In this document: positions 55,919-64,000 of the stretch, one piece after another
Layout: each line of letters starts with the position of its first letter
Position numbering within the stretch: the first letter of the stretch is position 1
Assembly: GCA_039707465.1 (NCBI GenBank)
Contig: CM077653.1
Coordinates: 4,484,684 to 4,548,683, forward strand
DNA from: Rhabdophis nuchalis
Taxonomy: Eukaryota > Chordata > Lepidosauria > Squamata > Natricidae
Direction of reading: 5' to 3'
DNA length: 64,000 nucleotides
Program-made: the position numbers and the translations under genes
The notes under the pieces: model-generated
What the model saw: only the letters and a program-made list of their open reading frames with translations
Databases searched by the model: none
Told to the model about the DNA's origin: nothing

Positions 55919-56036
55919 TTATATCCATCGTATAATTAAAGAGCCTCTACATTCGACTTGCTGTGCTTCTGCATGATTTTGAGCTGACCTTCTTGCTTCC
56001 TGCTAACGTCTGTCAAACCTTCCTCTTTCCTTGCAG

Positions 56037-56324
56037 GTCAACAACAATGGAGTGGTTTCCTTTAATGTGCTGGTCAGCCAGTTCACCCCTGAATCCTTTC
56101 CTTTAGCTGACGGGCGGGCTTTCATCGCCCCTTTTTGGGCAGATATCCACAATGGCATCCGGGGAGAAATCTACTACCGGGAGACCACGGATCCGGTGCT
56201 GCTCCAGAAAGTCTCTAAAGATATCAGGAAATATTTCAAGAACCTGCCTTCCTTCGCTGCCCTGTCAGTTTTTATCGCTACCTGGGATGAAGTTACCTTC
56301 TATGGAGGGAGTAGCACAACCCCG
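56037..56324 (+). CDS. TECTA: TECTA coding exon 3 of window (residues 67-162, NIDO domain start)
   Basis: The exon reads [60 protein letters not shown] and ends [17 protein letters not shown]. This is the N-terminal part of the NIDO (nidogen-like) domain of alpha-tectorin; human sequence matches at most positions. The acceptor is CCTTGCAG/GT after a pyrimidine tract and the donor CCCCG/GTAAGA; 288 nt, phase 0 at both ends. The next exon (NTFQAVL in mammals) is not found before 64000, so the following intron exceeds 7.6 kb. A hAT element starts 26 nt after the donor. Confidence 0.97.
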
Positions 56325-56350
56325 GTAAGATCACCAGCTTGGTTCCTGTC

Positions 56351-56614
56351 CCGTGGTAAAATTCAATTTTTTTTACTACCAGTTCTATGGACGTGGCTTG
56401 GTGGGCATGGCTTGGTGGGAGTGGCAGAGGAAGGATACTGCAAAATCTCCATTCCCACCCCACTCCAGGGGAAGGATACTGCAAAATCTGGGGAGGCAGA
56501 GAATAGGTGGGGGTGGGGCCAGCCAGAGGTGGCATTTCACGGTTCTCCGAACTACTCAAAATTTCCACTGCAGGTTCTCCAGAATCCATCAGAACCTGCT
56601 GGATTTCACCCCTG
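56351..56614. mobile_element. hAT-type MITE (264 bp) next to a TECTA splice donor
   Basis: Starts CCGTGGTAAAATTCAATTTT and ends GGATTTCACCCCTG. Flanks TTCCTGTC and TTCTTGCC agree at 6 of 8. The left end matches the MITE at 4818. It contains a duplicated AAGGATACTGCAAAATCT segment. Confidence 0.75.
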
Positions 56615-56847
56615 TTCTTGCCAGCAACTAACTTCCAAATCTGTAGGAGCAGAGCTGGGTTCCCTTGCTGTGCCCTGAAACCAGATGGAGTCTGGTAGCA
56701 CCTCTTCCCACAAAAATAAATCTTATTCGAAGGCATAAACCAGTGTTTCCAAACTTAGTGATTTCAGAATTTGGGAAGCTGAAGTCCACCCATCTTAAAG
56801 TTAATTAGTTTGGGGGGAAAAACACTAAAATAGCCTTCAGTATTTTA

Positions 56848-57525
56848 TTTATTTATTTTTATTTTATTTAGTTTGTCAAACATGTACAAGATAGCAGTTA
56901 TAAGTATAAACATGGACATGAACAAGGGAAATGAGTATAAATAAATGGGGTCAGTAGGACAGGGACAGAAGGCACGCTGGTGCACTTATGCACGCCCCCT
57001 TTACGGACCTCTTAGGAATGGGGTGAGGTCCACTGTAGACAGTTTGAGGTTGAAGCTGTTTGAGGAGGTAACAACAGAGTCAGCTAGAGCCTTCCAGGCA
57101 TTGACCACTCTGTTAAGGAAGTCATATTTTCTGCAATCGAGTTTGGAGTGGTTTCCCTTGAGTTTGTATCAATTGTTTGCCCGTGTGTTATTGAGGTTGA
57201 AGCTGAAGGAGTCGTTGACAGGTAGGACGTTGTAGTAGACAATTTTGTTTTACTATGCTTAGGTCAGACGGTAGGGGGCACAGTTCCAGATTGTGTAAGC
57301 CCAAAATTTCGAGCCTGGTGGCATAAGGGATTCTGTTGTGGGCAGAGGAATGGAGGACTCTTCTCGTGAAATATCTCTGGAGTCGCTCAATCATATTAAT
57401 GTCTGATACACAGTGTGGGTTCCAGGCAGACGAGCTGTACTCCAGAATCAGCCTGGCGAAGGTTTTGTATGCCCTCGTTAGCAATACAGTGTTACTGGAT
57501 AAGAGTTGAAGTCTACCCACTTAAT
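56848..57525 (-). mobile_element. LINE fragment with reverse-transcriptase C-terminus (minus), copy A
   Basis: The - strand frame 57188-57520 reads TRAYKTFARLILEYSSSAWN, then SDINMIERLQRYFTRRVLHS and RLEILGLHNLELCPLPSDLS, typical of the segment after the RT domain in CR1/L2-group LINEs. The 3' end (TTTGTCAAACATGTACAAGA on the + strand) faces a (TTTTA)n tail at 56848-56875. A second copy is at 63145-63840. Confidence 0.82.
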
Positions 57526-57539
57526 TAGTTCGTGACTCT

Positions 57540-57745
57540 CTGAGACTCCTTGCCAAGTTTTGCAGAGATCGGCCTGGCAGCTCTCCAAGCCAGATAAGGT
57601 CTGTGACTGTAAATCCTCCCTTGAAAGACTTTGCTGGACTTTGCTGGATGTGAATGAGCAGAATTCACAGTCAATGAATAAAAGGGGTTTTGTCAGGACC
57701 GGGAGTTGGCTTCATACTCTTGGGAAGCCTCGGTCAGAACAACTC
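57540..57745 (+). mobile_element. LTR-like repeat, copy 4 (3' fragment)
   Basis: TTGGACTTTGCTGGATGTGA-type sequence, AATGAATAAAAGGGGTTTTG and GGGAAGCCTCGGTCAGAACA match the 3' third of copies 2 and 3. It directly follows the LINE fragment, so one may have interrupted the other. Confidence 0.65.
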
Positions 57746-58059
57746 CAGGTAGGTATGGATAAGATCCAAGTAGGTGTGGCTATCCTTTTTCTTATGCTCC
57801 ACCTTCCTATCACTCAGATGAAAACCAACCAGCCTCCCTTGTAACTCCTACACACCAAGCACAGAGACTAAGGAAATGGTTCATTACAACTAGGCTTGGC
57901 TTAGTTGAAAAGACGGTGGATCATTGGTAGTTTATAGCAGTTTGCACAATCCAGTCCTTGTGGTTGCTTCATGTTGTGTAAAATAAGACACCCCTGGCAC
58001 GTTGTGTTAAACCAGACGGTAAGGCAATTTATTTAGCATAAGTTGTGAGTGTTCCAACA

Positions 58060-58170
58060 AGGGTAGTTTTTAAGAAGAGATTGGACAACCATTTGTCTGA
58101 AATGGAATAGGGTTTCCTGTCTAAGCAGGGGGTTGGACTAGAAGATCTCCAAGGTCCCTTCCAACTCTTC
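58060..58170 (+). mobile_element. CR1 3' end fragment
   Basis: AAGAAGAGATTGGACAACCA, GCAGGGGGTTGGACTAGAAG and GGTCCCTTCCAACTCTTC, then a poly(T) run. Confidence 0.85.
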
Positions 58171-58179
58171 TTTTTTTTT

Positions 58180-59277
58180 TTTTACATTCCTTTTTATTAA
58201 TATAAAATACTTTTGGGTGAAAGATGGTACATGGAAAAGTTGTCACCCAATTACTAATCAAGGTATTTGCTATAGAAAGTCAGGCTGGTTATTTAGCATT
58301 TTTAGCATTATTGGCCCTCGTTTTTTCCAGTCCTTTCTGGTTGTGCTTCTTCGCAAAGCGCATATTCCTCAGGAATTTGGGATCCACCCTCTTCAGAGAT
58401 TCGTATCTATGTGACCGGGGTTTCTTAATGCCGTTTCTGTGCCATTTGCCAGATTGATTGTGTGTAGTATGGTTCTTTCCACCGAAGTTCAAGCCGAAAC
58501 CGGAAAGGAAGTAATTGTCGCAAAGCATTCTGACTCTTCGGTTATTCTATTAGCTGTGCATCTCACAAAACACAGCAGTTTGGCTAACCTGTTTTATTTA
58601 CTTAACAAATTTATTTGCTGCCTGTCTTGCGGTTCAAGGTGACTCTGAACACTAATGCCTTTGGATATAGCATGTTGTATGATCCCCACCCGCACCTCCA
58701 AACCTGTTTGTGTCTTCATTTGGTTGTGGCAATCTGTGCAAAAGCAGCTCCATTGAAACTATTTTCTCCCGAGTAGCCCATAGGACGGGCACGTTCTTCA
58801 GAGCGGCGATGAGTGAACGGTGAACAATCTCATCCGACCCACAGAGGATAGTAAATAAAACAGAGACATCACCCTGGCAGATCTATAAAAGATTTCGGGT
58901 GTTGGGATGAATCAACCTCCCTGCACCACATTAAATAAATCCCGGGAAGCCTTTTTTTGCCCCCCTCCAAATGAAAAATATGTGTTTCGCTGACCTCGTT
59001 TAATCATTATCTAAGTTACATTACAAGTAACTTACGTAATGATGAAGGATTGCATCGGCCGCGTTGTTAAGTATCCTTGGCGTGTTTCAACCATTAGTTC
59101 TCCAAACGTGCCGAGATTTAGCGCTATAATGTCCAGCTCTCGGCGATGTTTACTAGATATATGAGACCTCCAAAATGATAAATCCGGAGAGACGCATTGC
59201 GTGGGAGGGGGGTTGCACAGTAGAAATAGTGAAGTTTTTGTTCAATACCCTGTTTTTTAAGGAGACCAGCTGAGCCA
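58180..59277. other. TECTA intron, largely unique
   Basis: No exon. A possible LINE tail lies at 58585-58650. The block 58790-59130 is a mixed, CpG-containing sequence in an AT-rich intron (e.g. GCATCGGCCGCGTTGTTAAG) and is a candidate conserved non-coding element. Confidence 0.35.
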
Positions 59278-59600
59278 GGGGTGTCAAACGGGATTCCATT
59301 GAGGGCTGCATCAGGGTTGTGTTTAACCTTGGGGGAAACGATAGGCGTGGCCAGGGTGGGCATGGCCAGCTTGACGTCATTCGTGTGGTGCCCCAAGCTC
59401 TCTGCCATCGAAAACAGGCTCCCAAGCTCCGTTTTCAGCCGTGACAGCTGCCTGCCAGTGAAAACGGAGTTCGGGGGCGTGCAGTCCCTTGAGCTCCATT
59501 TTTGCTGGCAGACAGCGGCAGGAGGCTATCATGGCTGAAAACGGAGCCCGGGAGCCTGTTTTCGATGGCAGAGCCCCATCGTGTGCTAAATAAATATAAA
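59278..59600. mobile_element. hAT-like remnant
   Basis: Starts CAGGGGTGTCAAACGGGATT, like the 5' end of the element at 24442. The interior has inverted GAAAACAGGCTCC..GGAGCCTGTTTTCGATGGCA copies. The right terminus is missing. Confidence 0.5.
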
Positions 59601-60181
59601 TAACAGGACCATGACTGAACTGACAAGAAACAAACACACGTTTGCAAAATCCCGGTCTTCCCACCCCATCCACGTGCCTCTTTTGAGCTCCCTTTGCGTT
59701 AAACCCCTCCCCCACACACCTTGTTTTATGCCCCATGTTCAAAGATGGAAGCAAGGAGGGCATCGGGTGCATTCAGTTGGGGAGCCTGGCATGAGCCACT
59801 TCCGTTTTTATCCAGCCCTGCTTGCCTTCGAAACGAAAGCAGAGCAACACGGAAACCTGCCAAGGTTTAGCTTCAAAGAGAGAACGCTGCACTCGGCTGT
59901 GCTGCATTTTTATATAGGATTATCATCGTGTTGCTCTCTCATCCATTTCCTGGGTGAGAATGAGTTTATTTTCCAGGGGTGATGGAAGACAGCTGTCTGT
60001 CTAATAGAGGCACAGCTCGGGAGGAGCAGCGGGACGATGGTAATATCCCAAATTTGAAGCCCGGCCAAAAGAGCTGGGTAAGCGGTAGCCTCCCTCTGCA
60101 GATAGGCCAATCTAGGGATGTTTTCCTTGCCAGGGCAGCTGCAAACTCTTTCTGGATGCCACCGGAGTTCTATCTCCAACT

Positions 60182-60612
60182 CAGTGGTGGGTTGCAGGCG
60201 GTACACCCCGGTACAGCCATACCGGTGCCTGCCCGGAGCACCGAGTACCATTCTGGTATGGTGCTCTGGAGGGCCCACCTGCCCACCTGAGTTCCTTACC
60301 TGTCTTTAAACTCTTCGGCAGTTCCGCGCACGTGCACGGTGGGTACAACACCTGCGTGACGCTCCGCCGAGCAACTGATTCAGATTAACAGAGTTGGAAA
60401 GGACCTAGCAGGTCATCTAGTCCAACCCCCTTGCCCAAGCAGGAGACCCTACATCTGCCTCTACCTAGGATTGAACTCACAACCTCCTGATTGGGAGGCG
60501 AGAGCTCCACCGCTAGTTGTGGGGTCGTCGCTGGAAGGTGTGCATTCATGTGGAGGATGCCGGGCCCCATTGTAACTGTACCGGTTGCAAGGGGATCTGG
60601 AACCCACCACTG
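60182..60612. mobile_element. hAT-type element (431 bp) carrying a nested SINE
   Basis: Ends CAGTGGTGGGTTGCA and GGAACCCACCACTG. Flanks CTCCAACT (60174-60181) and GTCCAACT (60613-60620) agree at 7 of 8. The left interior reads CGGTACACCCCGGTACAGCC and the right interior has TGTACCGGTTGC. A SINE/CR1-like block (60384-60520) splits it. Confidence 0.82.
60384..60520 (-). mobile_element. Nested tRNA-headed SINE with CR1-like 3' tail (minus)
   Basis: On the - strand a tRNA-like head (GGTGGAGCTCTCGCCTCCCA, GTGAGTTCAATCCTAGGTAG) runs into TGTAGGGTCTCCTGCTTGGG and a CR1-type end GGACTAGATGACC..TTTCCAACTCTGTT. The head matches 52855-53065. Two independent insertions are an alternative, but no boundary is visible. 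Confidence 0.55.
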
Positions 60613-60871
60613 GTCCAACTTGGATTCAGCCCAGCTGTAGATCTTAGTTTCTGCAATACATTTTCACGGCAAAGTCTTCACGGGGGGATTTCTCCCGAAT
60701 CTCTCAGTAGATTTTAGACTTCCTTGGACTAGAAGGCTTCCAAGGTCCCTCTCAACTCAGTTGTTCTGAAGCTTCAGCTACCGAAGCTTCGGAAGCAGCT
60801 ACCCAATGTTGGAGGATTTGAATATTGCCTTCCTGTGGTTCTTTCCATACTGGCTGATGGGGGATGCAGAG

Positions 60872-61131
60872 CAGGGGTGTGTTCCGGCAGTCACTACTGC
60901 CGGTTCGCTCATGGGCACGTCCACATGCGCTGTGCATGCATGCAGAGTGCAATAAAAATTGTTCTGCGCATGCACAGAAGCAAAAAGCAAGATGGTGGCA
61001 ACTATGGCGGCGCCCGGAGAACTGGTTTGAGGGCGTGCCAGGCCTGCGTCGCTGCCGGTTCCAGCGACCCAGGCTGCCAAACCACTACCGGTTTAGCTGA
61101 ACCGGTCCGAACCGTTAGGAACCCACCACTG
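60872..61131. mobile_element. hAT-type non-autonomous element (260 bp)
   Basis: Ends CAGGGGTGTGTTCC and GGAACCCACCACTG are related inverted repeats. The interior has GCGCATGCACAG and CATGGGCACGTCCACATGC inverted segments and ACTACCGGTTTAGCTGAACC. No clear target duplication. Confidence 0.65.
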
Positions 61132-62025
61132 ACCCATCACTTAACTAAAGCTAAACCTTAACTAAAAACCCCACAAATTGATGGGATTTTTCTGAAGATC
61201 CAATGAGTTTCAAGAGACTTTAATTAAAACGTAAGCAGTAAATACATTTTCATCGGCTGAGCTCTCCTAGGGAAAATGCAGGCTCTTCCTTCCTCCTTTC
61301 CTATCTATGAACAGATTGACCGGATTGGAAAAACCACATCAATGTATGAAAAACCCTTAAGATTTGTTGTTATTGTTGTTTTTTAAAGCAGACATAATCA
61401 TTTCTTACTTTGCCTCCTTTAAAATATAAATGAGCCAAAAACTGGATTCAGGACTTAACGGCACGTACTTGCTACACCAACCTGGTTTTAATTGCTCCAA
61501 ATGGTCTAATAACGCTATTAAATTCAGTAAGTAAGTGAAGCAGTTGGTCAGGAGGTGAGGTGGGGGAACCAAGCTGTTGTGTCAGGTGGCTATAATGAGA
61601 TTTTTCTATATAAGGGCTTGTCAATGGAAAAGCTGTCACGGAAAGCTACCATCCCCCAAACGGCTCCGGATGTCCTCCAGGCCATATGCAACGGGCAGAT
61701 TATGTAGTGGGCATTATGAAATCGCCTTTATTTCATTCTCAGAAGTTGAGTGGACTCAACTCTGACCACACACCTGACTTGGAGTGGGTGCCGTTTGAGA
61801 TACCACCTGTCGGATTATTTTAAGCTTCCTTGAGTCTTGTTTTGAACTTCCAGTTTTATGCGGAGACTTTAAAATTGACTTTACAGACTTTGGTTTGTTG
61901 CCCTGACCCTCCTGAGGCTCAGCAAGGACACCCTAAGGAAGTGAGTCCAGACCAGGAAGTTTTGAGCTGCCTCCTCTGAGTACAGCGCGATACCATCTTT
62001 AGCATACTAATAAGGAGAATATGCG
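61132..62025. other. TECTA intron, no feature
   Basis: No exon or recognised repeat. 61811-61985 has a weak resemblance to LTR U5 sequence but is not assigned. Confidence 0.35.
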
Positions 62026-62466
62026 GGATGTGGTCGCTGAGACTCTGAGCTTGTCGATCAGAGGTTTCAGAGAAGACGACCAGAAGCTGAAGTATGAGAA
62101 CACGACGCCACAAAGACTTTTGAAGACCTTGCTAAGATGCTGAGCTTGTCGATCAGAAAGGGTGGCAGGGCGGCGGTTCGAATCCCTAGCGCCGCGTAAC
62201 GGAATGAGCTCCCGTGACTTGTACCCAGCTTCTGCCAACCGAGCAGTTCGAAAGCAGGTAAAAAAATGCAAGTAGAAAAATAGGAGCCACCTTTGGTGGG
62301 AAGGGAACAGCGTTCCATGTGCCTTTGGCATTGAGTCATGCCGGCCACATGACCACGGAGACGTCTTCGGACAGCGCTGGCTCTTCGGCTTTGAAACGGA
62401 GATGAGCACTGTCCCCTAGAGTCAGGAATGACTAGCACACATGTGCGAGCAGAACCTTGACCTTTA
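62026..62466 (+). mobile_element. Sauria-type SINE, copy 4, with partially duplicated head
   Basis: A full body and tail (B box GGTTCGAATCC at 62175-62185, end GCAGAACCTTGACCTTTAAG) are preceded by a second partial head at 62026-62062 (GCTGAGACTCTGAGCTTGTC). The two heads share CTGAGCTTGTCGATCAGA and are separated by about 85 bp of other sequence. Confidence 0.8.
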
Positions 62467-62966
62467 AGGAGAACACAACATCAAGAGGTTTTATTGCACG
62501 CACTGTACAAAGACGTTGCTTTCATTATTGAAATAGTGTCCGTTGTTGTTGTGTTTCTGTAGGGCAAGGGAAGGGAAGGACGCACATCAGAATTTGGGAG
62601 CAGGGCTGGTTGTGCTTTGATTTGTGCACATGCAGGGGAAAGCAGAACTGAATGCATCTCCCTTGGCTCATATTTTCCTATTTAGATTTTAGTCTTGGGA
62701 TCAGCGCAATTTGTAGCTTGGAAATCGGAAGCAGAAAATTCCAGAAAAGCAGCTCAGCAATCAAAAGAGATGGCCAAGGACCACTCAGTCCCACAGTTTT
62801 GTTGTGCCACGTCACTGTGCAATTTGTACATGTGGATAAACTCTCACAAAATGAACTTAAGATATCGAATCTTCTGCCACAAACCAACGACAAACTGATA
62901 TATTCGATCTGGGTTTTTTGCTGCGTGTGGATGGATTGTTTGCAATATAAAACCCCATGGACTATC

Positions 62967-63140
62967 CCAGCGGCCCCCCAAACTTTGGGGGAGGGGGACC
63001 AAGGACCCGTTCTGTGGAGTTTTTTTTCTGTGGACCAGAAAAGGTGTGGTTTCATGTGCTGCCTGCATCCCATGGATGAGGCTTTGCTTATTTGCCATGG
63101 AACGTTTTCTGGCATGCTGCGGACTAGTGCCGGTCCATGG
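62967..63140. mobile_element. Possible hAT remnant
   Basis: CAGCGGCCCCCCAAACTTTG at the left and GACTAGTGCCGGTCCATGGA at the right resemble the ends of a squamate/mammal hAT family, without clear terminal repeats. Confidence 0.35.
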
Positions 63141-63144
63141 AGTG

Positions 63145-63840
63145 AGGATTTTATTTTATTTCTTTTGTCAAGCATGTATAAAATAACAGATTAACAGGAT
63201 ATACATGATTATGAATACAGGAAATGGATACGAATAAGTGGGGACAGTAGGACAGGGACGGTAGGCACATTGGTGAGCTTATGCACGCCCCTTGCGGACC
63301 TCTTAGGAATGGGGTGAGGTCAACAGGAGACAGTCTAAGGTTAAAGTTTTGGGGGTTTGGGGAAGAAAACACCGAGTCAGGTAGAGCCTTCCAGGCGTTG
63401 ACCACTCTGTGGCTGAAGTCGTATTTTCTACAATCGAGTTTGGAGCGCTTTACCTTGAGTTTGTATCGATTATGTGTTGGTGTATCATTGTGGTGGAAGC
63501 TGAAGTAGTCCTTGACAGGTAGGACGTTGTAGCAGGCAATTTCGTGTACTACGCTTAGGTCAGACCAAAGGCAGCGTAGTTCTAAGTTGGGAAGACCCTG
63601 AAGCAAATGGTGAGCCACTGTGTGAGACAGAATGCTGGACCAGATGGGCTGTGGCCTGTTCCAGCAAGGCTATTCTTATGTTCTTATGTTCTTATGTCCT
63701 GGTCCAATATTTCGAGCCTGGTGGCATAAGCGATTCTCTTGTGAGCAGAGGAGTGGAGGACTCTTCTCGTGAAATACCTCTGGACTCGCTCAATCGTATT
63801 AATGACCGATATGCAGTGCGGGTTCCAGGCAGATGACCTG
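63145..63840 (-). mobile_element. LINE fragment with reverse-transcriptase C-terminus (minus), copy B
   Basis: Homologous along its length to copy A (56848-57525). The - strand frame contains HHLLQGLPNLELRCLWSDLS and KLKVKRSKLDCRKYDFSHRV, then VNAWKALPDSVFSSPNPQNF. Its 3' end adjoins (TTTTA)n at 63152. It is interrupted at about 63598-63700 by another short insertion and runs on to the right beyond that point. Confidence 0.82.
63598..63700 (+). mobile_element. Short retroposon inserted in LINE copy B
   Basis: Copy A lacks this segment. It reads GTGTGAGACAGAATGCTGGA, CCAGATGGGCTGTGGCCTGT, then a tail of three TTCTTATG units. A terminal octamer repeat suggests target-primed retroposition; family not assigned. 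Confidence 0.55.
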
Positions 63841-64000
63841 GAAGGATTGGGGACCCCCTGGACTCCCCTACAAATTAGGTTGACGTTATTGCATCATCTT
63901 CAGAGGAGGAAATAACCAAATAAGCTAAACGGCTGGAATGTGGAAGTTGGAGCAGTCTTTCCTTTGTACTTTTCCCGTTCTTACTCTAACACTGCCATCT

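Noticed and set aside
57560..57844. 94-residue frame on the + strand
   Set aside because: Lies over the LTR-like fragment; no similarity, and out of TECTA splice context.
62652..63194. 180-residue frame on the + strand
   Set aside because: Spans unique intron sequence, a hAT-like remnant and the start of a LINE tail; not a TECTA exon and no domain.

Overview
This is vertebrate nuclear DNA, almost certainly from a squamate reptile and most likely a snake. Evidence: spliced vertebrate exons, a mostly AT-rich background with one sharp CpG island, CR1 and Bov-B LINE pieces, tRNA-headed SINEs with a Bov-B-like tail (Sauria SINE type), very long GATA and AATAG microsatellites, and many short hAT-type foldback elements with 8-bp target duplications. 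There is no bacterial or viral gene organisation. The only ORFs worth calling genes are exons.

Three genes lie in tandem on the + strand, in the same order as on human 11q23.3. (1) The 3' end of GRIK4 (GluK4/KA1 kainate receptor): two last coding exons, 2177-2295 and 3392-3763, encode transmembrane segment M4 and the cytoplasmic tail. (2) The complete coding sequence of TBCEL (tubulin-folding cofactor E-like): seven coding exons, 23382-23514, 24980-25119, 26584-26765, 28513-28769, 32148-32274, 34055-34171 and 40496-40814. They join in frame to 425 codons including the stop (424 residues). The probable promoter is the CpG island at about 16020-16600. (3) The 5' end of TECTA (alpha-tectorin): coding exons 49654-49717, 53815-53948 and 56037-56324 encode the first 162 residues (signal peptide and start of the NIDO domain). 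The rest lies beyond 64000.

Layout: 1-2100 holds two LTR-like repeats in opposite orientation, in a GRIK4 intron. 3764-16000 is intergenic and full of transposon remnants and microsatellites. 16-23 kb is the CpG island, a roughly 155-bp minisatellite and a repeat-poor first TBCEL intron. 23-41 kb is the TBCEL body with insertions in most introns (LTR, Bov-B, hAT, CR1, a 0.5-kb GATA array). 41-49.6 kb is TBCEL 3' UTR/intergenic. 49.6-64 kb is TECTA with unusually dense insertions.

The three genes do not form a pathway: a neuronal receptor subunit, a tubulin-destabilising LRR/UBL protein and an inner-ear matrix protein share only conserved synteny. I found no undescribed gene system. The most distinctive structures are a 67-bp minisatellite made from an internal SINE segment (51433-52100), two decayed hammerhead-ribozyme-like cores in Penelope-like fragments (about 2841 and 15099), two different foldback elements inserted one after the other at the same 8-bp target (44106-44403), and a family of LTR-like repeats carrying a shared acidic ORF.
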